DNA of 64,000 bases from Acidobacteriota bacterium (GTDB lineage: Bacteria; Acidobacteriota; Thermoanaerobaculia; Gp7-AA8). The stretch spans positions 1 to 64,000 of the forward strand of contig JACPDH010000028.1 of the NCBI GenBank assembly GCA_016184115.1. The letters are read 5' to 3'. Below, piece by piece: positions 47,809 to 57,634 of this stretch (position 1 is its first letter; every line of letters starts with the position of its first letter). The notes below the pieces were generated by a model. It saw only the letters and a list, made by a program, of their open reading frames with translations. It was not told the DNA's origin and ran no database searches. The position numbers and the translations under genes were made by a program.

Positions 47809-50514
47809 ATGGCGCAGAACGAGCAGTCGACTGCCGAGTATCTTCGTATTCACGGCCCGGAGGTCTCCCGCTGGCGCAAGTGGGGGCCCTACCTCTCCGA
47901 TCGCGCCTGGGGAACGGTGCGCGAGGATTACAGCGAGAGCGGAGACGCCTGGAGCCACCTTCCTCACGATCTCGCACGGTCCAAGACATACCGTTGGGGA
48001 GAGGACGGGATCGCCGGCTTCACCGACCGCTACCAGATTCTCTGCTGGTCGATGGCACTCTGGAACGAGCGTGACCCGATTCTGAAGGAGCGCCTCTTCG
48101 GGCTCGTGCCGACCGAAGGGAACCACGGCGAGGACGTGAAGGAGTACTACTTCCATGCCGACGCCCTTCCAAGCCACTCCTACATGCGGATGGTCTACAA
48201 GTACCCGCATGCCGAGTATCCCTACGCCTGGCTGATCGACGAGAACCGGCGGCGCGGAGGACGCGGTCCAGAGTTCGAGTTGATCGATACCGGTCTCTTC
48301 GACGACGACCGGTACTTCGACGTTGAGATCGAGATTGCGAAGGATGGACCCGATGTCGTCGTCTTTCGTGTGACTGCACATAACCGAGGCCCCGAGCCGG
48401 CCGCGATCCATTTCGTGCCGAACCTCTGGTTTCGAAACGTCTGGTCGTGGAGTGGAGAGGGAAGGCAGCAACCGCGCATCGCACTCGACCACCGCCGTGA
48501 CGGTGGCCTGTCTCTCCTTGCCGACGACTCCAACGCGCCGCCGATCGACGGACTCCTCGCGGACGCGCGCCTCGGCCCTCATCGCCTCGACTTGGAGGGG
48601 GGCGTCGACGTCTTCTTCACGAACAACGAGACGAACGGCCCGCGGGTCTATGGTTCCGGGGCGCAATCGCGAAGCCACTTCGTCAAGGATGCGTTTCATC
48701 GCGCGCTCATCGGTGGCGACGCATCCGCGGCAAACCCTGCGATGGAAGGGACGAAGGCGTGTGCACGGATGCGCGCCGTCGTGCCACCAGGCGGTTCCTC
48801 GGTGATGCGGATGCGCCTCTGCCCTTCGGCGGTCGAGTGGACTCCGCTCGAAAGCGTCGATCGCGTCGTCGCGGCGCGCCGCACCGAGGCCGACGAGTTC
48901 TACGAGTCGATCCATCCGCCGAAGGCGTCGATCGAGGAGCGGCGCGTACAGCGTCAGGCCTGGGCGGGGATGATCTGGTCGAAGCAGAGCTACCTGTTCG
49001 ACGTCGAACAGTGGCTCGAAGGCGACGATCCGTCGATTCCGCCGCCCGATTCACGCAAGCGGGGACGAAACCGCCACTGGCGGCATCTCAATTCAATGCG
49101 TGTCCTCTCGATGCCCGACAAGTGGGAGTACCCATGGTTCGCGGCGTGGGATCTCGCCTTCCACATGATCCCATTTGCGCGGATCGACTCCGAGTTCGCG
49201 AAAGAGCAGCTCTGGCTCATGCTCTTCGAACAGTTTCAGCATCCGAACGGACAGATCCCAGCCTACGAATGGGAGTTCTCCGACCTCAACCCGCCCGTTC
49301 ATCCGTGGGCCGTCTGGCGTGTCTACAACATGGACCGGCTTCAGAACGGTAAGGCCGACGTCGAGTTCCTCGAGCGATGCTTTCACAAGCTGATGCTCAA
49401 CTTCACCTGGTGGGTGAACAAAGTCGATAAGGAAGGGAACAACGTCTTCGAGGGAGGGTTCCTGGGGCTCGACAACATCACCGTCGTCGATCGGAGCGAG
49501 AAGCTTCCCGATGGAGCTGCGCTCGAGCAGAGCGACGCGACGGGGTGGATGGGGATGTTTTGCCTCGTGATGATGCGGATCGCGCTCGAGCTTGCGAAGA
49601 CGAACGCGGTCTACGAGGGGCTCGCGACGAAGTTCTTCGAGCACTACGTCTACATCGGCGCGGCGATGAAGATGGAACGGTTCGGCCGCACGCTTTGGGA
49701 CGAGGAGGATGGCTTCTTCTACGACCTCCTCCGATTCCCTGATGGACACGCGATTCCGTTCCGCGTCCGTTCGCTCGTCGGACTCATCCCGCTCTACGCG
49801 ATCGAGCGCCTCGAGGAGAAGTGGATCGAGCCGTTCCCCGTTTTCGCTGAGAATTTCCGTTGGTTCATGAAGTTCAGGCCCGGGATCACGTCGCGCACGG
49901 TCATGACCGTCGGCGATGGCGATGGGAAGACGCACGTGCTGTCGGTCGTCGACCGGCATCAGCTCGAAAAGCTGCTCGCGCGCGTCGCAGACCCCGCCGA
50001 GTTCCTCGGGCCCTTCGGCCTGCGAAGCCTCTCGAAGCATCACGAGAACGAGCCGTTCGTTTTCGGCCGGGCGGTCGTGCATTACGAGCCAGCGGAAGCA
50101 ATCAGCAAGCTCAAGGGAGGGAACAGCAACTGGCGCGGCCCGGTCTGGTTCCCAACGAGCTTCCTGATGATCGAGTCGCTGCGCAAGCTCGAGCGCGCCG
50201 TAGGATCCCGCATCGAGATCGAAGTGCCCGATCACGAGACCCACGAACTTCGCCACGTCACGCTTTCGGGGCTCGCGGGAAACCTCGCGAACCGGATGAT
50301 CAACATGTTCATCCCCGACGCGCGAGGCTACAGGCCGATCCACGGCGAGCCGGGATCGCGCCGGGCGGAACGCTTCGCGAACGACCCGCACTGGAAGGAT
50401 CTCCTTCTCTTCTACGAATACTTCCACGCCGATAGCGGCGAAGGGCTCGGCGCGAACCATCAAACCGGGTGGACCGGGCTGATCGCGAGCCTGATCGATG
50501 AATGGAGGAAATGA
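47809..50514 (+). CDS. GH63-like glucosidase (mannosyl-oligosaccharide-glucosidase fold)
   Basis: Predicted cytoplasmic alpha-glucosidase releasing glucose. No signal peptide. The (alpha/alpha)6 catalytic part shows [75 protein letters not shown] and the C-terminal [15 protein letters not shown], the GH63 pattern. Asp/Glu residues in the WDLAFH and [10 protein letters not shown] segments are the candidate catalytic pair. 901 aa from ATG 47809 (AAGGAAG upstream). A ROK glucokinase follows 3 bp after the stop, implying that released glucose is phosphorylated at once. Substrate (glycogen-like, mannosylglycan, glucosylglycerate) is unknown. Confidence 0.85.
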   Translation: MAQNEQSTAEYLRIHGPEVSRWRKWGPYLSDRAWGTVREDYSESGDAWSHLPHDLARSKTYRWGEDGIAGFTDRYQILCWSMALWNERDPILKERLFGLVPTEGNHGEDVKEYYFHADALPSHSYMRMVYKYPHAEYPYAWLIDENRRRGGRGPEFELIDTGLFDDDRYFDVEIEIAKDGPDVVVFRVTAHNRGPEPAAIHFVPNLWFRNVWSWSGEGRQQPRIALDHRRDGGLSLLADDSNAPPIDGLLADARLGPHRLDLEGGVDVFFTNNETNGPRVYGSGAQSRSHFVKDAFHRALIGGDASAANPAMEGTKACARMRAVVPPGGSSVMRMRLCPSAVEWTPLESVDRVVAARRTEADEFYESIHPPKASIEERRVQRQAWAGMIWSKQSYLFDVEQWLEGDDPSIPPPDSRKRGRNRHWRHLNSMRVLSMPDKWEYPWFAAWDLAFHMIPFARIDSEFAKEQLWLMLFEQFQHPNGQIPAYEWEFSDLNPPVHPWAVWRVYNMDRLQNGKADVEFLERCFHKLMLNFTWWVNKVDKEGNNVFEGGFLGLDNITVVDRSEKLPDGAALEQSDATGWMGMFCLVMMRIALELAKTNAVYEGLATKFFEHYVYIGAAMKMERFGRTLWDEEDGFFYDLLRFPDGHAIPFRVRSLVGLIPLYAIERLEEKWIEPFPVFAENFRWFMKFRPGITSRTVMTVGDGDGKTHVLSVVDRHQLEKLLARVADPAEFLGPFGLRSLSKHHENEPFVFGRAVVHYEPAEAISKLKGGNSNWRGPVWFPTSFLMIESLRKLERAVGSRIEIEVPDHETHELRHVTLSGLAGNLANRMINMFIPDARGYRPIHGEPGSRRAERFANDPHWKDLLLFYEYFHADSGEGLGANHQTGWTGLIASLIDEWRK

Positions 50515-50517
50515 GCC

Positions 50518-51486
50518 ATGGGGAAGAAACGATACGTAGGCGTCGATCTGGGCGGCACGAGCATGATGGCCGTCGTCGCGAACGAGAAGGGGAAAGTCCT
50601 CGGCGAGAGCGATTCGGCGACCGACCGTTCCTCGCCGCAGGCAACGATCGACCAGATCATCGCGCAGATTGACGGCGCGCTCGCTGATGCGAAGCTCAAG
50701 GCCTCGAAAATCGAAGCGATTGGCGTCGGCGCGCCAGGTGCCGCCGATCCGAAGACTGGAGTCATCGCGAAGGCGCCTAACCTCGGCTGGACCGATGTTC
50801 CTCTGGGCCCGATCCTCGAGGATCGTTACGGCGTTCCGGTCGCCATCGGCAACGACGTCCAGGTGGCGATTCTAGGAGAGCACGCGTTCGGCGCGGCGAA
50901 AGGGGCAAAGCGTGCGGTCGGGATCTGGGTCGGCACCGGAATCGGAGGCGGACTGATCGCGGACGGTGAGCTCGAGCGCGGCGCCCGCGGTGCGGCTGGA
51001 GAGATCGGGCACATGGTCCTCGACGAGAATGGGCCGGTTTGCGGCTGTGGACGCAAGGGGTGCGCGGAGGCGTACGCGAGCCGTACGTCGATGGAGCGCG
51101 ACGTGATGCTGCGCATTGCGGCCGGTCGCGCGAGCGTCGTCCCCGACATCATGAAAGAACGGCAAAAGACGCGAATGACGAGCAGCGTGATGAAGCGCGC
51201 GCTCGCGGCGAACGACGAGGTGATGAAGGAGGTCGTCGCCGCCGCGCAGCGATATCTCGGCCTGCTCGCTGGCAATGTCGTCAACATGTACGACCCTGAA
51301 GTGATCGTCATTGGGGGAGGCGTCGCACAGCGTCTCGGCGAGGAGTTCGTCGGCCCGATCCGCGAGACCGCACGCAGCCGCTTCCTGCGCCCCGATCCCG
51401 ACGAGAGGGTCCGCATCGTGCACGCCGGGCTCGATGACTATTCGGGAGCTCTCGGAGCCTCGGTGCTCGCGCGCAGGAACGCATGA
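50518..51486 (+). CDS. ROK-family glucokinase
   Basis: ATP-dependent phosphorylation of glucose. Motifs: YVGVDLGGTSMMAVV (phosphate loop), APGAADPKTG, GNDVQVAILGEHAFGAAKG, GIWVGTGIGGGLIADG and the ROK zinc signature GHMVLDENGPVCGCGRKGCAEAYAS (His165 with the Cys triplet). No helix-turn-helix domain, so a kinase and not a repressor. 322 aa. GGAGG lies before the ATG within the end of the glucosidase gene; the two are clearly one operon. Confidence 0.92.
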   Translation: MGKKRYVGVDLGGTSMMAVVANEKGKVLGESDSATDRSSPQATIDQIIAQIDGALADAKLKASKIEAIGVGAPGAADPKTGVIAKAPNLGWTDVPLGPILEDRYGVPVAIGNDVQVAILGEHAFGAAKGAKRAVGIWVGTGIGGGLIADGELERGARGAAGEIGHMVLDENGPVCGCGRKGCAEAYASRTSMERDVMLRIAAGRASVVPDIMKERQKTRMTSSVMKRALAANDEVMKEVVAAAQRYLGLLAGNVVNMYDPEVIVIGGGVAQRLGEEFVGPIRETARSRFLRPDPDERVRIVHAGLDDYSGALGASVLARRNA

Positions 51487-51625
51487 CACATTGCATCGTG
51501 ATGGTTCGCACGACGCCTCACTGAGGGGTCGACGCAGGCTCGTTTCGAAGGCGTCACGGCGCTTTGGCCAGCCACGGGGAAGGTGTTATTCTCCGCTCGC
51601 GTCAAATCTCGGGAGGACCATTCGG

Positions 51626-53038
51626 ATGCGCGTCGACGAGGTGAAATCGGAAGTTGGGCGGTTCTGGGACGACGAGGTCATCCCGACGATCAGCAAGTAC
51701 ATCGAGATCCCGAATCAGTCGCCTCTGTTCGACCCCAGCTGGCGTCAGACCGGGCACATGGCCAAAGCCGTCGAGCTCGTGCGGCGCTGGGTCCTGGCGC
51801 AGAACATCGCCGGAAGCCGGCTCGAGGTATTCCAGGACGGCGAACGGACCCCTGTCCTACTCCTCGAAGTCGATGGTGCGAGCAGCGACACGGTGCTTCT
51901 CTACGGACATCTCGACAAGCAGCCGGCGATGATCGGATGGGAGGAGGGACTCGGTCCCTGGACTCCGGTCCTTCGCGACGGCAGGCTTTACGGTCGCGGC
52001 TCGTCCGACGACGGCTACGCGATCTTCTCGGTCGTCTCCGCGATCAAGGCGCTGCAGACGCAGAAGACGCCGCACGCTCGTCTCGTCGTACTCATCGAGT
52101 GCTGCGAAGAAAGCGGCTCGCTCGACCTTCCGTACTACGTCGAGAAGCTTGCCGACAGGATCGGCACACCGTCGCTCGTCGTTTGCCTCGACAGCGGGTG
52201 CGGAGATTACGACGCCCTCTGGTGCACCACCTCTCTCCGCGGATCGATTGTCGGCAACCTGACGGTCGAGATTCTGAGAGAAGGTGTTCACTCTGGAGAC
52301 GCGAGTGGCGTCGTGCCGTCGAGCTTTCGCATCCTCCGCATCCTTCTCGATCGCCTCGAAGAAGCGTCGACCGGCAAGATCATTCCCGAGTGGCTGTGGG
52401 TCGACGTGCCTAACGATCGGATGAGTGAGGTTCGCCGTGCGGCCGAGGTTCTCGGATCTCATATGCTCGAGCACTACCCGTTCGTTTCCGGCGCGAAGCC
52501 GGTGACGAATGACGTCGTCGAGATGATCCTGAACCGGACGTGGAGGCCGATGCTCGCCTACACCGGACAGGAAGGGCTTCCCGACCTTCTTCAGGGCGGA
52601 AACGTCCTTCGGCCTCGTACCGCGCTCAAGCTTTCGCTCCGCGTCCCGCCGACACTCGAGGCGACCGATCTCGACACGAGGCTCAAGAAGCTGTTCGAGT
52701 CCGATCCTCCCTACGGCGCAAGAGTCTCGTTCGAGCCGGAAAAAGGTGGAGCAGGCTGGAACTGTCCGAAGCTCGCGCCGTGGCTCGAAACCTCGATCAA
52801 CGAGGCGTCGCGCGCCTTTTTCGGCCGCGACGCGCTCTCGTTCGGCGAGGGCGGCTCGATACCGTTCATGGGGATGCTCTCGGAGAAGTTCCCCGAGGCG
52901 CAGTTCCTCGTTACCGGTGTACTCGGGCCTCACAGCAACGCCCACGGGCCGAACGAGTTCCTGCACATCCAGATGGGCAAGAGCCTGACGGGCTGCGTGG
53001 CGCGTGTGATCTCCGACCACTACAAGCGCGGCGCCTGA
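51626..53038 (+). CDS. M20-family metallopeptidase
   Basis: Cytoplasmic di-zinc exopeptidase or amidohydrolase (CNDP dipeptidase-like branch). The zinc ligands are visible: His in LLYGHLDKQP, bridging Asp in GRGSSDDGYA, catalytic Glu-Glu in ECCEESGS, Asp in VCLDSG and a C-terminal His in VLGPHSNAHGPNE. A dimerisation domain is inserted in the middle (GIVxN-like SIVGNLTVEILREGVHSGDASG). 470 aa. ATG 51626 has GGGAGGA upstream. It may be co-transcribed with the glucokinase, although 139 bp separate them. Substrate is unknown. Confidence 0.9.
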   Translation: MRVDEVKSEVGRFWDDEVIPTISKYIEIPNQSPLFDPSWRQTGHMAKAVELVRRWVLAQNIAGSRLEVFQDGERTPVLLLEVDGASSDTVLLYGHLDKQPAMIGWEEGLGPWTPVLRDGRLYGRGSSDDGYAIFSVVSAIKALQTQKTPHARLVVLIECCEESGSLDLPYYVEKLADRIGTPSLVVCLDSGCGDYDALWCTTSLRGSIVGNLTVEILREGVHSGDASGVVPSSFRILRILLDRLEEASTGKIIPEWLWVDVPNDRMSEVRRAAEVLGSHMLEHYPFVSGAKPVTNDVVEMILNRTWRPMLAYTGQEGLPDLLQGGNVLRPRTALKLSLRVPPTLEATDLDTRLKKLFESDPPYGARVSFEPEKGGAGWNCPKLAPWLETSINEASRAFFGRDALSFGEGGSIPFMGMLSEKFPEAQFLVTGVLGPHSNAHGPNEFLHIQMGKSLTGCVARVISDHYKRGA

Positions 53039-53041
53039 CCC

Positions 53042-53884
53042 TCACACCAGGCGCTTGAGCATTTCGAACTGCCTGACGATCTCGGTCGCGCCCGCTGCGG
53101 CGAGGAATGCATTCGTTCCGTCATCGCGCGCGTCGACGTTCAGGATGCGGAGCGGCTTGTCGCAGCGTTCCCGCGCTGCAGCGAGAAGGGCAGTGCCGAA
53201 TCCCCGCCTTCGCGCGCGTGGCGCCACGGCGAGTTGGGCGAGGTCGTTCGTCATGGGGAAGAGCACAGCGGTGGCGGCGACACCCATGTCATCGCGCACG
53301 GTGAATGTCACGTGCGGATCTCCCGCCCTCGCGATCGACTCGTCGTCGTTCTGCCACGACGGTTCGCAGTCGCGCATCGACGCCATGGTCGCAGCATCGA
53401 ACGGGGCGTTGTCCTCGATGGCGATCGTGGACGATGCCGGCCGCGACAGCTCCTCGAGCTGCCAGCAGCGCAACTCCCGGGACGTTCCGAATCCGGCTCC
53501 GCGATAGGCACGAATCGCTTTTTCGTTCGCCTGGATAACTTCGAGAAGGTATTGCGTCGCTCCTTCGGCGCGAAGCAGCTCGACCGTCTTCGCCAGCATC
53601 AGCGACGTAAGTCTTCGGCCGCGATAGGCGGGGATCACCCCCGTCCCACAGTCGTACGCCGTGAGCTCGCCTTGCCAGCGACCCAGACCGTTGAGTGTGA
53701 ACGCGACGAGGCGATCTCCTTCACGCACGCCGACCGAGAGATCGAATCGCACTCCTCGACGGCGCGTCATCTCTCCGAGAAAGGAAGCACTCGGCGAAAA
53801 CGACACGGCATAGTCGCCAAACGCGACATCGAAGGCGTCACATATCGTTTCGAAGGAGGTTGTTGCGAGCGTGTCGGCGTTCAT
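53042..53884 (-). CDS. Tandem GNAT acetyltransferase-like protein
   Basis: Two GNAT folds in one chain. First half: LVAFTLNGLGRW, GTGVIPAYRGRRLTSLMLAKTVELLRAEGATQYLLEVIQANEKAIRAYRGAGF, a complete acetyl-CoA-binding block. Second half: AVLFPMTNDLAQLAVAPRARRRGFGTALLAAARERC, also with the R/Q-x-x-G-x-G/A loop, then NVDARDDGTNAFLAAAG. Such double-GNAT proteins usually have one catalytic and one structural domain. 280 aa from ATG 53884; the upstream frame overlaps the divergent tag gene. Ends 3 bp from the peptidase stop codon. Confidence 0.82.
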   Translation of the reverse strand: MNADTLATTSFETICDAFDVAFGDYAVSFSPSASFLGEMTRRRGVRFDLSVGVREGDRLVAFTLNGLGRWQGELTAYDCGTGVIPAYRGRRLTSLMLAKTVELLRAEGATQYLLEVIQANEKAIRAYRGAGFGTSRELRCWQLEELSRPASSTIAIEDNAPFDAATMASMRDCEPSWQNDDESIARAGDPHVTFTVRDDMGVAATAVLFPMTNDLAQLAVAPRARRRGFGTALLAAARERCDKPLRILNVDARDDGTNAFLAAAGATEIVRQFEMLKRLV

Positions 53885-53961
53885 CTCACGGGAAGTATCG
53901 GACACGAAGAGGATTGCCGGGAAGTCACACCTCGGGAACGCAGATCCGCCGTCGTGGCCTG

Positions 53962-53967
53962 TACAAT
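53962..53967 (+). promoter_or_regulatory. Candidate -10 box (TACAAT) of tag
   Basis: TACAAT ends 13 bp before the tag ATG in a 96-bp divergent gap. No Shine-Dalgarno seen, so the leader would be very short or absent. Confidence 0.35.
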
Positions 53968-53980
53968 CTGTCCTACTGAC

Positions 53981-54520
53981 ATGAGCTACTGCAAGGCAGC
54001 CCGAGGGCACGACTACCACGGCCCCTACCACGACAATGAGTACGGCTTTCCGATCGCGAGCGACGACGCGCTGTTCGAACGATTGGTGCTCGAGATCAAC
54101 CAGGCGGGGCTGAGCTGGCTTACGATCCTAAAGAAACGCGAAGGCTTTCGGCGCGCCTATGACGGCTTCGATCTCGTCAAGGTTTCGCGTTATGGCAACC
54201 GCCAGCGTGCGCGCCTGCTCGCCGATGAATCGATCATTCGCAACCGGCTCAAGGTCGACGCAGCGATCGAGAACGCGAAACGAATCCTCTCGATCCGGGA
54301 GTCTCACCGTTCGTTCCGCGGCTGGCTCGACGAGCACCATCCGCGTGAGAAGGCCGACTGGATCAAGCTGTTCAAGAAGACGTTCGTCTTTACCGGCGGA
54401 GAAATCACGGGCGAGTTTCTGCTCAGCACCGGCTACCTTCCAGGCGCTCACGACGTCGAGTGCCCGGTGTACCGAAAGATCCTGAAGCTGGGGCCGGCGT
54501 GGCGGAGGCGCCGGTCCTGA
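53981..54520 (+). CDS. tag: DNA-3-methyladenine glycosylase I
   Basis: Base-excision repair enzyme removing 3-methyladenine. It keeps the zinc-snap ligands Cys4 and His17 (YHDNEYG) and the C-terminal His-x3-Cys (AHDVEC), together with QAGLSWLTILKKREGFRRAYDGFD, where the catalytic Glu is expected. 179 aa. The final codons and the TGA are at the edge of heptamer element HR4 (the stop lies in its first GTCCTGA), so the residues after the zinc site may be a replaced tail. Confidence 0.93.
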   Translation: MSYCKAARGHDYHGPYHDNEYGFPIASDDALFERLVLEINQAGLSWLTILKKREGFRRAYDGFDLVKVSRYGNRQRARLLADESIIRNRLKVDAAIENAKRILSIRESHRSFRGWLDEHHPREKADWIKLFKKTFVFTGGEITGEFLLSTGYLPGAHDVECPVYRKILKLGPAWRRRRS

Positions 54521-54778
54521 GTCCTTAGTCCTGAGTCCTTAGTCCTTAGTCCTGAGTCCTTAGTCCTCAGTCCTGAGTCGTTAGTCCTCAGTCCTGAGTC
54601 CTGGGCCCGGAGTCCTCAGTCCTGAGTCTTCACTGGAAGCGCTCAGCTGTGGGTGTTGACTGTGCTCAGGAGAGTGTGGAACGTTAGGACGTTCGTACTC
54701 GCATCTCCCGTCTCAGGACTGAGCACTAAGGACTGAGGACTGAGGACTGAGGACTGAGGACTGAGGACTCAGGACTCA
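54514..54778. repeat. Heptamer inverted-repeat element HR4 (GTCCTGA family) with the same core as HR2
   Basis: Left array 54514-54630 (about sixteen GTCCTGA/GTCCTTA/GTCCTCA units), core 54631-54711, right array 54712-54778 (GACTGAG units). The core is the reverse complement of the HR2 core with about seven differences in 75 bp, several of them within one small central hairpin (GAACGT-TAGG-ACGTTC here). It lies between the converging ends of tag and the PilZ gene and could act as a two-way terminator. Confidence 0.85.
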
Positions 54779-54786
54779 AAAAGGTG

Positions 54787-55119
54787 TCACTTCGTTTCCG
54801 TGACTTCGAGCAGGAGCTGAATCTTCTCGCGATCGATCTCTGGGAGGCCAATGAACTCCACACCGATCTCCTGCTTCCCGGAAGGGAGCAGCTGGGTGTA
54901 GACGACGCGAGCCTTGGCCGAGATCACCTCGGGGCGAGCCGAGATCAGGATCTCGAGCACTTCTCCGATCGACAGCCGTTCGTCGGAGGTGAAGCCGCAC
55001 CCGCCCAGGCCTACGGTCGTCGTCGCTGCGAACTCCTCGATCTCTGCGCCGCCGAGCCTCTTCACGAGGACGGCATGCTGCGAGGAGATACGTGGGAATC
55101 GACGTAGCTCTTTGTCCAT
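54787..55119 (-). CDS. PilZ-domain protein
   Basis: Putative cyclic-di-GMP receptor of 110 residues. The first motif R-x-x-x-R is present (Arg6 and Arg10 in LRRFPRI). The second, D/N-x-S-x-x-G, reads TTVGLGG here, with the Asp and Ser missing, so c-di-GMP binding is uncertain. The beta-barrel strands (EILISARPEVISAKARVVYTQ, QEIGVEFIGL) are clear. GGAGG lies before the ATG on the minus strand. Divergent from arfB. Confidence 0.78.
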   Translation of the reverse strand: MDKELRRFPRISSQHAVLVKRLGGAEIEEFAATTTVGLGGCGFTSDERLSIGEVLEILISARPEVISAKARVVYTQLLPSGKQEIGVEFIGLPEIDREKIQLLLEVTETK

Positions 55120-55242
55120 TCAGGGCCTCCCTCGCGGCGGCAAGTGCTGCGATCCAGACAATTTACGCGATTCGATGAGCGTCCTTCAAGTCCACGGCCG
55201 TCCGATGTGAATCTCCGGGCGCTTCCGGCGGTTACGCCGAAG

Positions 55243-55662
55243 ATGATCGTCATCGACGAGAAGCTATCGATACCCGAGGACGAGCTCCGGTTTGAAGCGA
55301 GCCGTAGCGGCGGCCCTGGCGGGCAGCACGTGAACACCTCGAGCACGCGCGTCACGCTCGTGTTCGACCTTGAGGCGAGCCGGGCGCTCGATGAGACAGC
55401 CAAGTCTGCAATCGAGAAGCGCCTTTCGACTCGCATCAGCGCCGAGGGCCTCTTGCGCGTCTCTGTGCAGAAGCATCGGAGCCAGCGGATGAATCGAGAC
55501 GAGGCGATCGAACGCTTCGCCTCCCTTTTGCGCGCGGCGCTCGAGGAGCAGAAACCGCGACGGAAGACACGACCGACCGCGGGGGCGAAGGCGAGGAGGG
55601 TCGATGAGAAGAAGAAGAGGGGTGGCATCAAGAAGATGCGCACGTCGAGGTACGATGAGTGA
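55243..55662 (+). CDS. arfB: Alternative ribosome-rescue factor ArfB (peptidyl-tRNA hydrolase)
   Basis: Release-factor-like protein that hydrolyses peptidyl-tRNA on stalled ribosomes. It has the GGQ motif at residues 26-28 (SGGPGGQHVNT) and the basic tail typical of ArfB/YaeJ (KPRRKTRPTAGAKARRVDEKKKRGGIKKMRTSRYDE), which enters the empty mRNA channel. No codon-recognition domain. 139 aa from ATG 55243, normal length. Its last 8 bp overlap the next gene. Confidence 0.95.
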   Translation: MIVIDEKLSIPEDELRFEASRSGGPGGQHVNTSSTRVTLVFDLEASRALDETAKSAIEKRLSTRISAEGLLRVSVQKHRSQRMNRDEAIERFASLLRAALEEQKPRRKTRPTAGAKARRVDEKKKRGGIKKMRTSRYDE

Positions 55663-55936
55663 GGAGTCAACAAACTCCTCCACGATGACCCTCCTCGCGT
55701 TCTTCCAGTCGACCAACATGACCGAGGAGGAATTTCGGGCGCTGATTACGAAGGTTGTCGTCTCTGGCACCCTGGCGATGGGCATCGCCGCGGTCCTGCT
55801 TTGGCTCTTCTGGAGAAATCTCGGCAAGGAGTCGGAGGGCGGGGAGAGCGAGACGAGAGTCTCAACCTGGCTGTTGCTCGTCAGCCTCGTCGTCGTGCTT
55901 CTGGCGCTCTCATTCGTCGTCTACTCGCTCGCGTAA
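55655..55936 (+). CDS. Small two-span membrane protein of unknown function
   Basis: 93 residues with a polar N-terminus (EESTNSST...TEEEFRALITK), a first membrane helix (VVVSGTLAMGIAAVLLWLFW), a charged loop (RNLGKESEGGESETR) and a second helix (STWLLLVSLVVVLLALSFVVYS). The start codon overlaps the end of arfB by 8 bp, so it is probably translated by coupling. No family recognised. Confidence 0.65.
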   Translation: MSEESTNSSTMTLLAFFQSTNMTEEEFRALITKVVVSGTLAMGIAAVLLWLFWRNLGKESEGGESETRVSTWLLLVSLVVVLLALSFVVYSLA

Positions 55937-55948
55937 GGCGGGGACGGC

Positions 55949-57634
55949 TCACTTCACGTCGACCTTTGTGCGGGAGTAGGCCTTCATGTTCGTCACGTTG
56001 TCGAGAACCGCGACTGCAATGATGTTCTCTCCCTTCTCCATCAGCAGGTCGACCGAGTAAGTGAAGTGCTTCCCGTCGAGCTTCGCCGCTTCCTTCACCG
56101 GGACACTGACCGCTTGTGACTTCTGCTCGATGCGCGAGATTCCGCCACGGCCGTCGCTCACTCCGACGAACACGGAGAACTTTCCCGCGAGCCGATCGCC
56201 GTTCGGAAGAAGCGTCAGCGACGACGACGGGATCTGCACGTCGAGCGGTACCGAGAAACGCCCGCGACCCTGTTTCTTAGGTGGTTTCGACACGGTGCGA
56301 ATCTCGAAGTCTCCCGGACCGCCGTCGTAGTAGAGCATCGCAACGACGCGGTCGATCATCTGTTCGCGCGTCGTCTTCGAGTAGAAGGTCGTGCGCGTGC
56401 GTACCGAGATGCCGGGTCGTTTCGCACGGACGGTGAGGCGCCGTTCGCCAGGGGCCGCCTGGTTAGTCGCGCGATACCCGAGGGAGTAGTAGGTGTCGAA
56501 GTCGCGCTCGATCCTGTCGAAGACGCCGTCAATGTTCTGCGTCTGTGCGAAGGCGAGCCCCCCTGTTTTCGCGGCAACGAGCTGGAACGCTGTAATCCGG
56601 TCGACCGTCTCCATGAACTGTCTATCGGCGGTGGTCAGCTCCTGGCGCTCGACCGGCGTGTCGGAAAGATCGGCGCCGGTCGATGCGCTCAACATGTAAA
56701 CGGTCACGCCGTTCGCGTTGGCGGCGCGGCTCACGATGTCGAACAGATTCGTCTCCGCATACGCCTGAGTCTCCGGCGAGGGCATGGGGATCAACTCGCG
56801 CGACATCTGAATCCGCGGCGCGAAGATCTCGTTCGTGTACTGGAACATCTCGATTCCGGGGCGCAACGGGAACTCCTCACCGACGAAGATCATCGCCTTT
56901 TTCCCTTCGACGCCCGCGAGCGTAGCGAGAAGGCCGTTCATGGCTGAGATCTTCGCGCGTGTCTCGACGCGCACCTGTTCGGCATAGATCCGCGCCTGCG
57001 AAAGCGAGTTCCGGTAAGCATCCGCGAGCGAGATGCCGCTTCGAGGTTGCGTGGCAAGGTCGAGCTCCGTACGGATTCGCTGCTCGGCCTCCCTGCGCCG
57101 GATCACGAGCGGTCCCCTCCCCGTGCCTTCGCCGGAGAGACGTACGAGCGCGCGCTCGAATTCACTCACGAGCGAGGTGAACGGAACTTCGACATGAAGC
57201 CCCTTGCGCCATATCGCGAGCATCGCCTGGTCGCCTGGGCGAAGCATTGTTCCCGTGAAGCCGCGAATCTGCTCGAAGACGCGGTTGCGGTTGAACGGAT
57301 GGAGCGTTTCCGCGTCGACATAGAAGATCAGCTTTCGGCTCCGCTCTTCCGGAATGGCGGCGAGCGGTGTCGGCGCCTCGGTTGGAAGTGGTTTCGGAGC
57401 GACCTCTGCGCGTACTTCGCTGAAGTTCGTGATCTCCTGCGGGCGTCCCGCTTCGGCGATCTCGAAATCTTCGCGCGTGAGTCCGTAGACCGGCTCTCCT
57501 TTCGAGTCGGTTGCGAACACGTCGATGCTGACGACGTTGACTTCGACCGTCTCGACGTAGAGCTCCTCCTGCGACTGCGCGGCCGCAGACGCGGTGAGTG
57601 CGAGCGCGATCAAAGTCGTGATCGTCGATCTCAT
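55949..57634 (-). CDS. VWFA-related secreted protein (Acidobacterial type)
   Basis: Exported protein of a family expanded in Acidobacteriota. Signal peptide at residues 1-19 (ends SAAAQ). Then an N-terminal beta segment (VEVNVVSIDVFATDSKGEPVYGLTREDFEIAEAG), which is the family's diagnostic module, and a von Willebrand A-like region (KLIFYVDAETLHPFNR...VEGKKAMIFVGEEFPL). The metal-ion site D-x-S-x-S is replaced by DAETLH, so metal-dependent adhesion is unlikely. The C-terminal third is beta-rich (SLTLLPNGDRLAGKFSVFVGV). 561 aa. Function unknown. Converges with the small membrane protein gene. Confidence 0.85.
   Translation of the reverse strand: MRSTITTLIALALTASAAAQSQEELYVETVEVNVVSIDVFATDSKGEPVYGLTREDFEIAEAGRPQEITNFSEVRAEVAPKPLPTEAPTPLAAIPEERSRKLIFYVDAETLHPFNRNRVFEQIRGFTGTMLRPGDQAMLAIWRKGLHVEVPFTSLVSEFERALVRLSGEGTGRGPLVIRRREAEQRIRTELDLATQPRSGISLADAYRNSLSQARIYAEQVRVETRAKISAMNGLLATLAGVEGKKAMIFVGEEFPLRPGIEMFQYTNEIFAPRIQMSRELIPMPSPETQAYAETNLFDIVSRAANANGVTVYMLSASTGADLSDTPVERQELTTADRQFMETVDRITAFQLVAAKTGGLAFAQTQNIDGVFDRIERDFDTYYSLGYRATNQAAPGERRLTVRAKRPGISVRTRTTFYSKTTREQMIDRVVAMLYYDGGPGDFEIRTVSKPPKKQGRGRFSVPLDVQIPSSSLTLLPNGDRLAGKFSVFVGVSDGRGGISRIEQKSQAVSVPVKEAAKLDGKHFTYSVDLLMEKGENIIAVAVLDNVTNMKAYSRTKVDVK

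Noticed and set aside
54514-54778. Repeat arrays resembling a CRISPR locus
   Set aside because: Units are 7 bp, contiguous and degenerate, with no spacers and no cas genes; the arrays also occur in inverted pairs.
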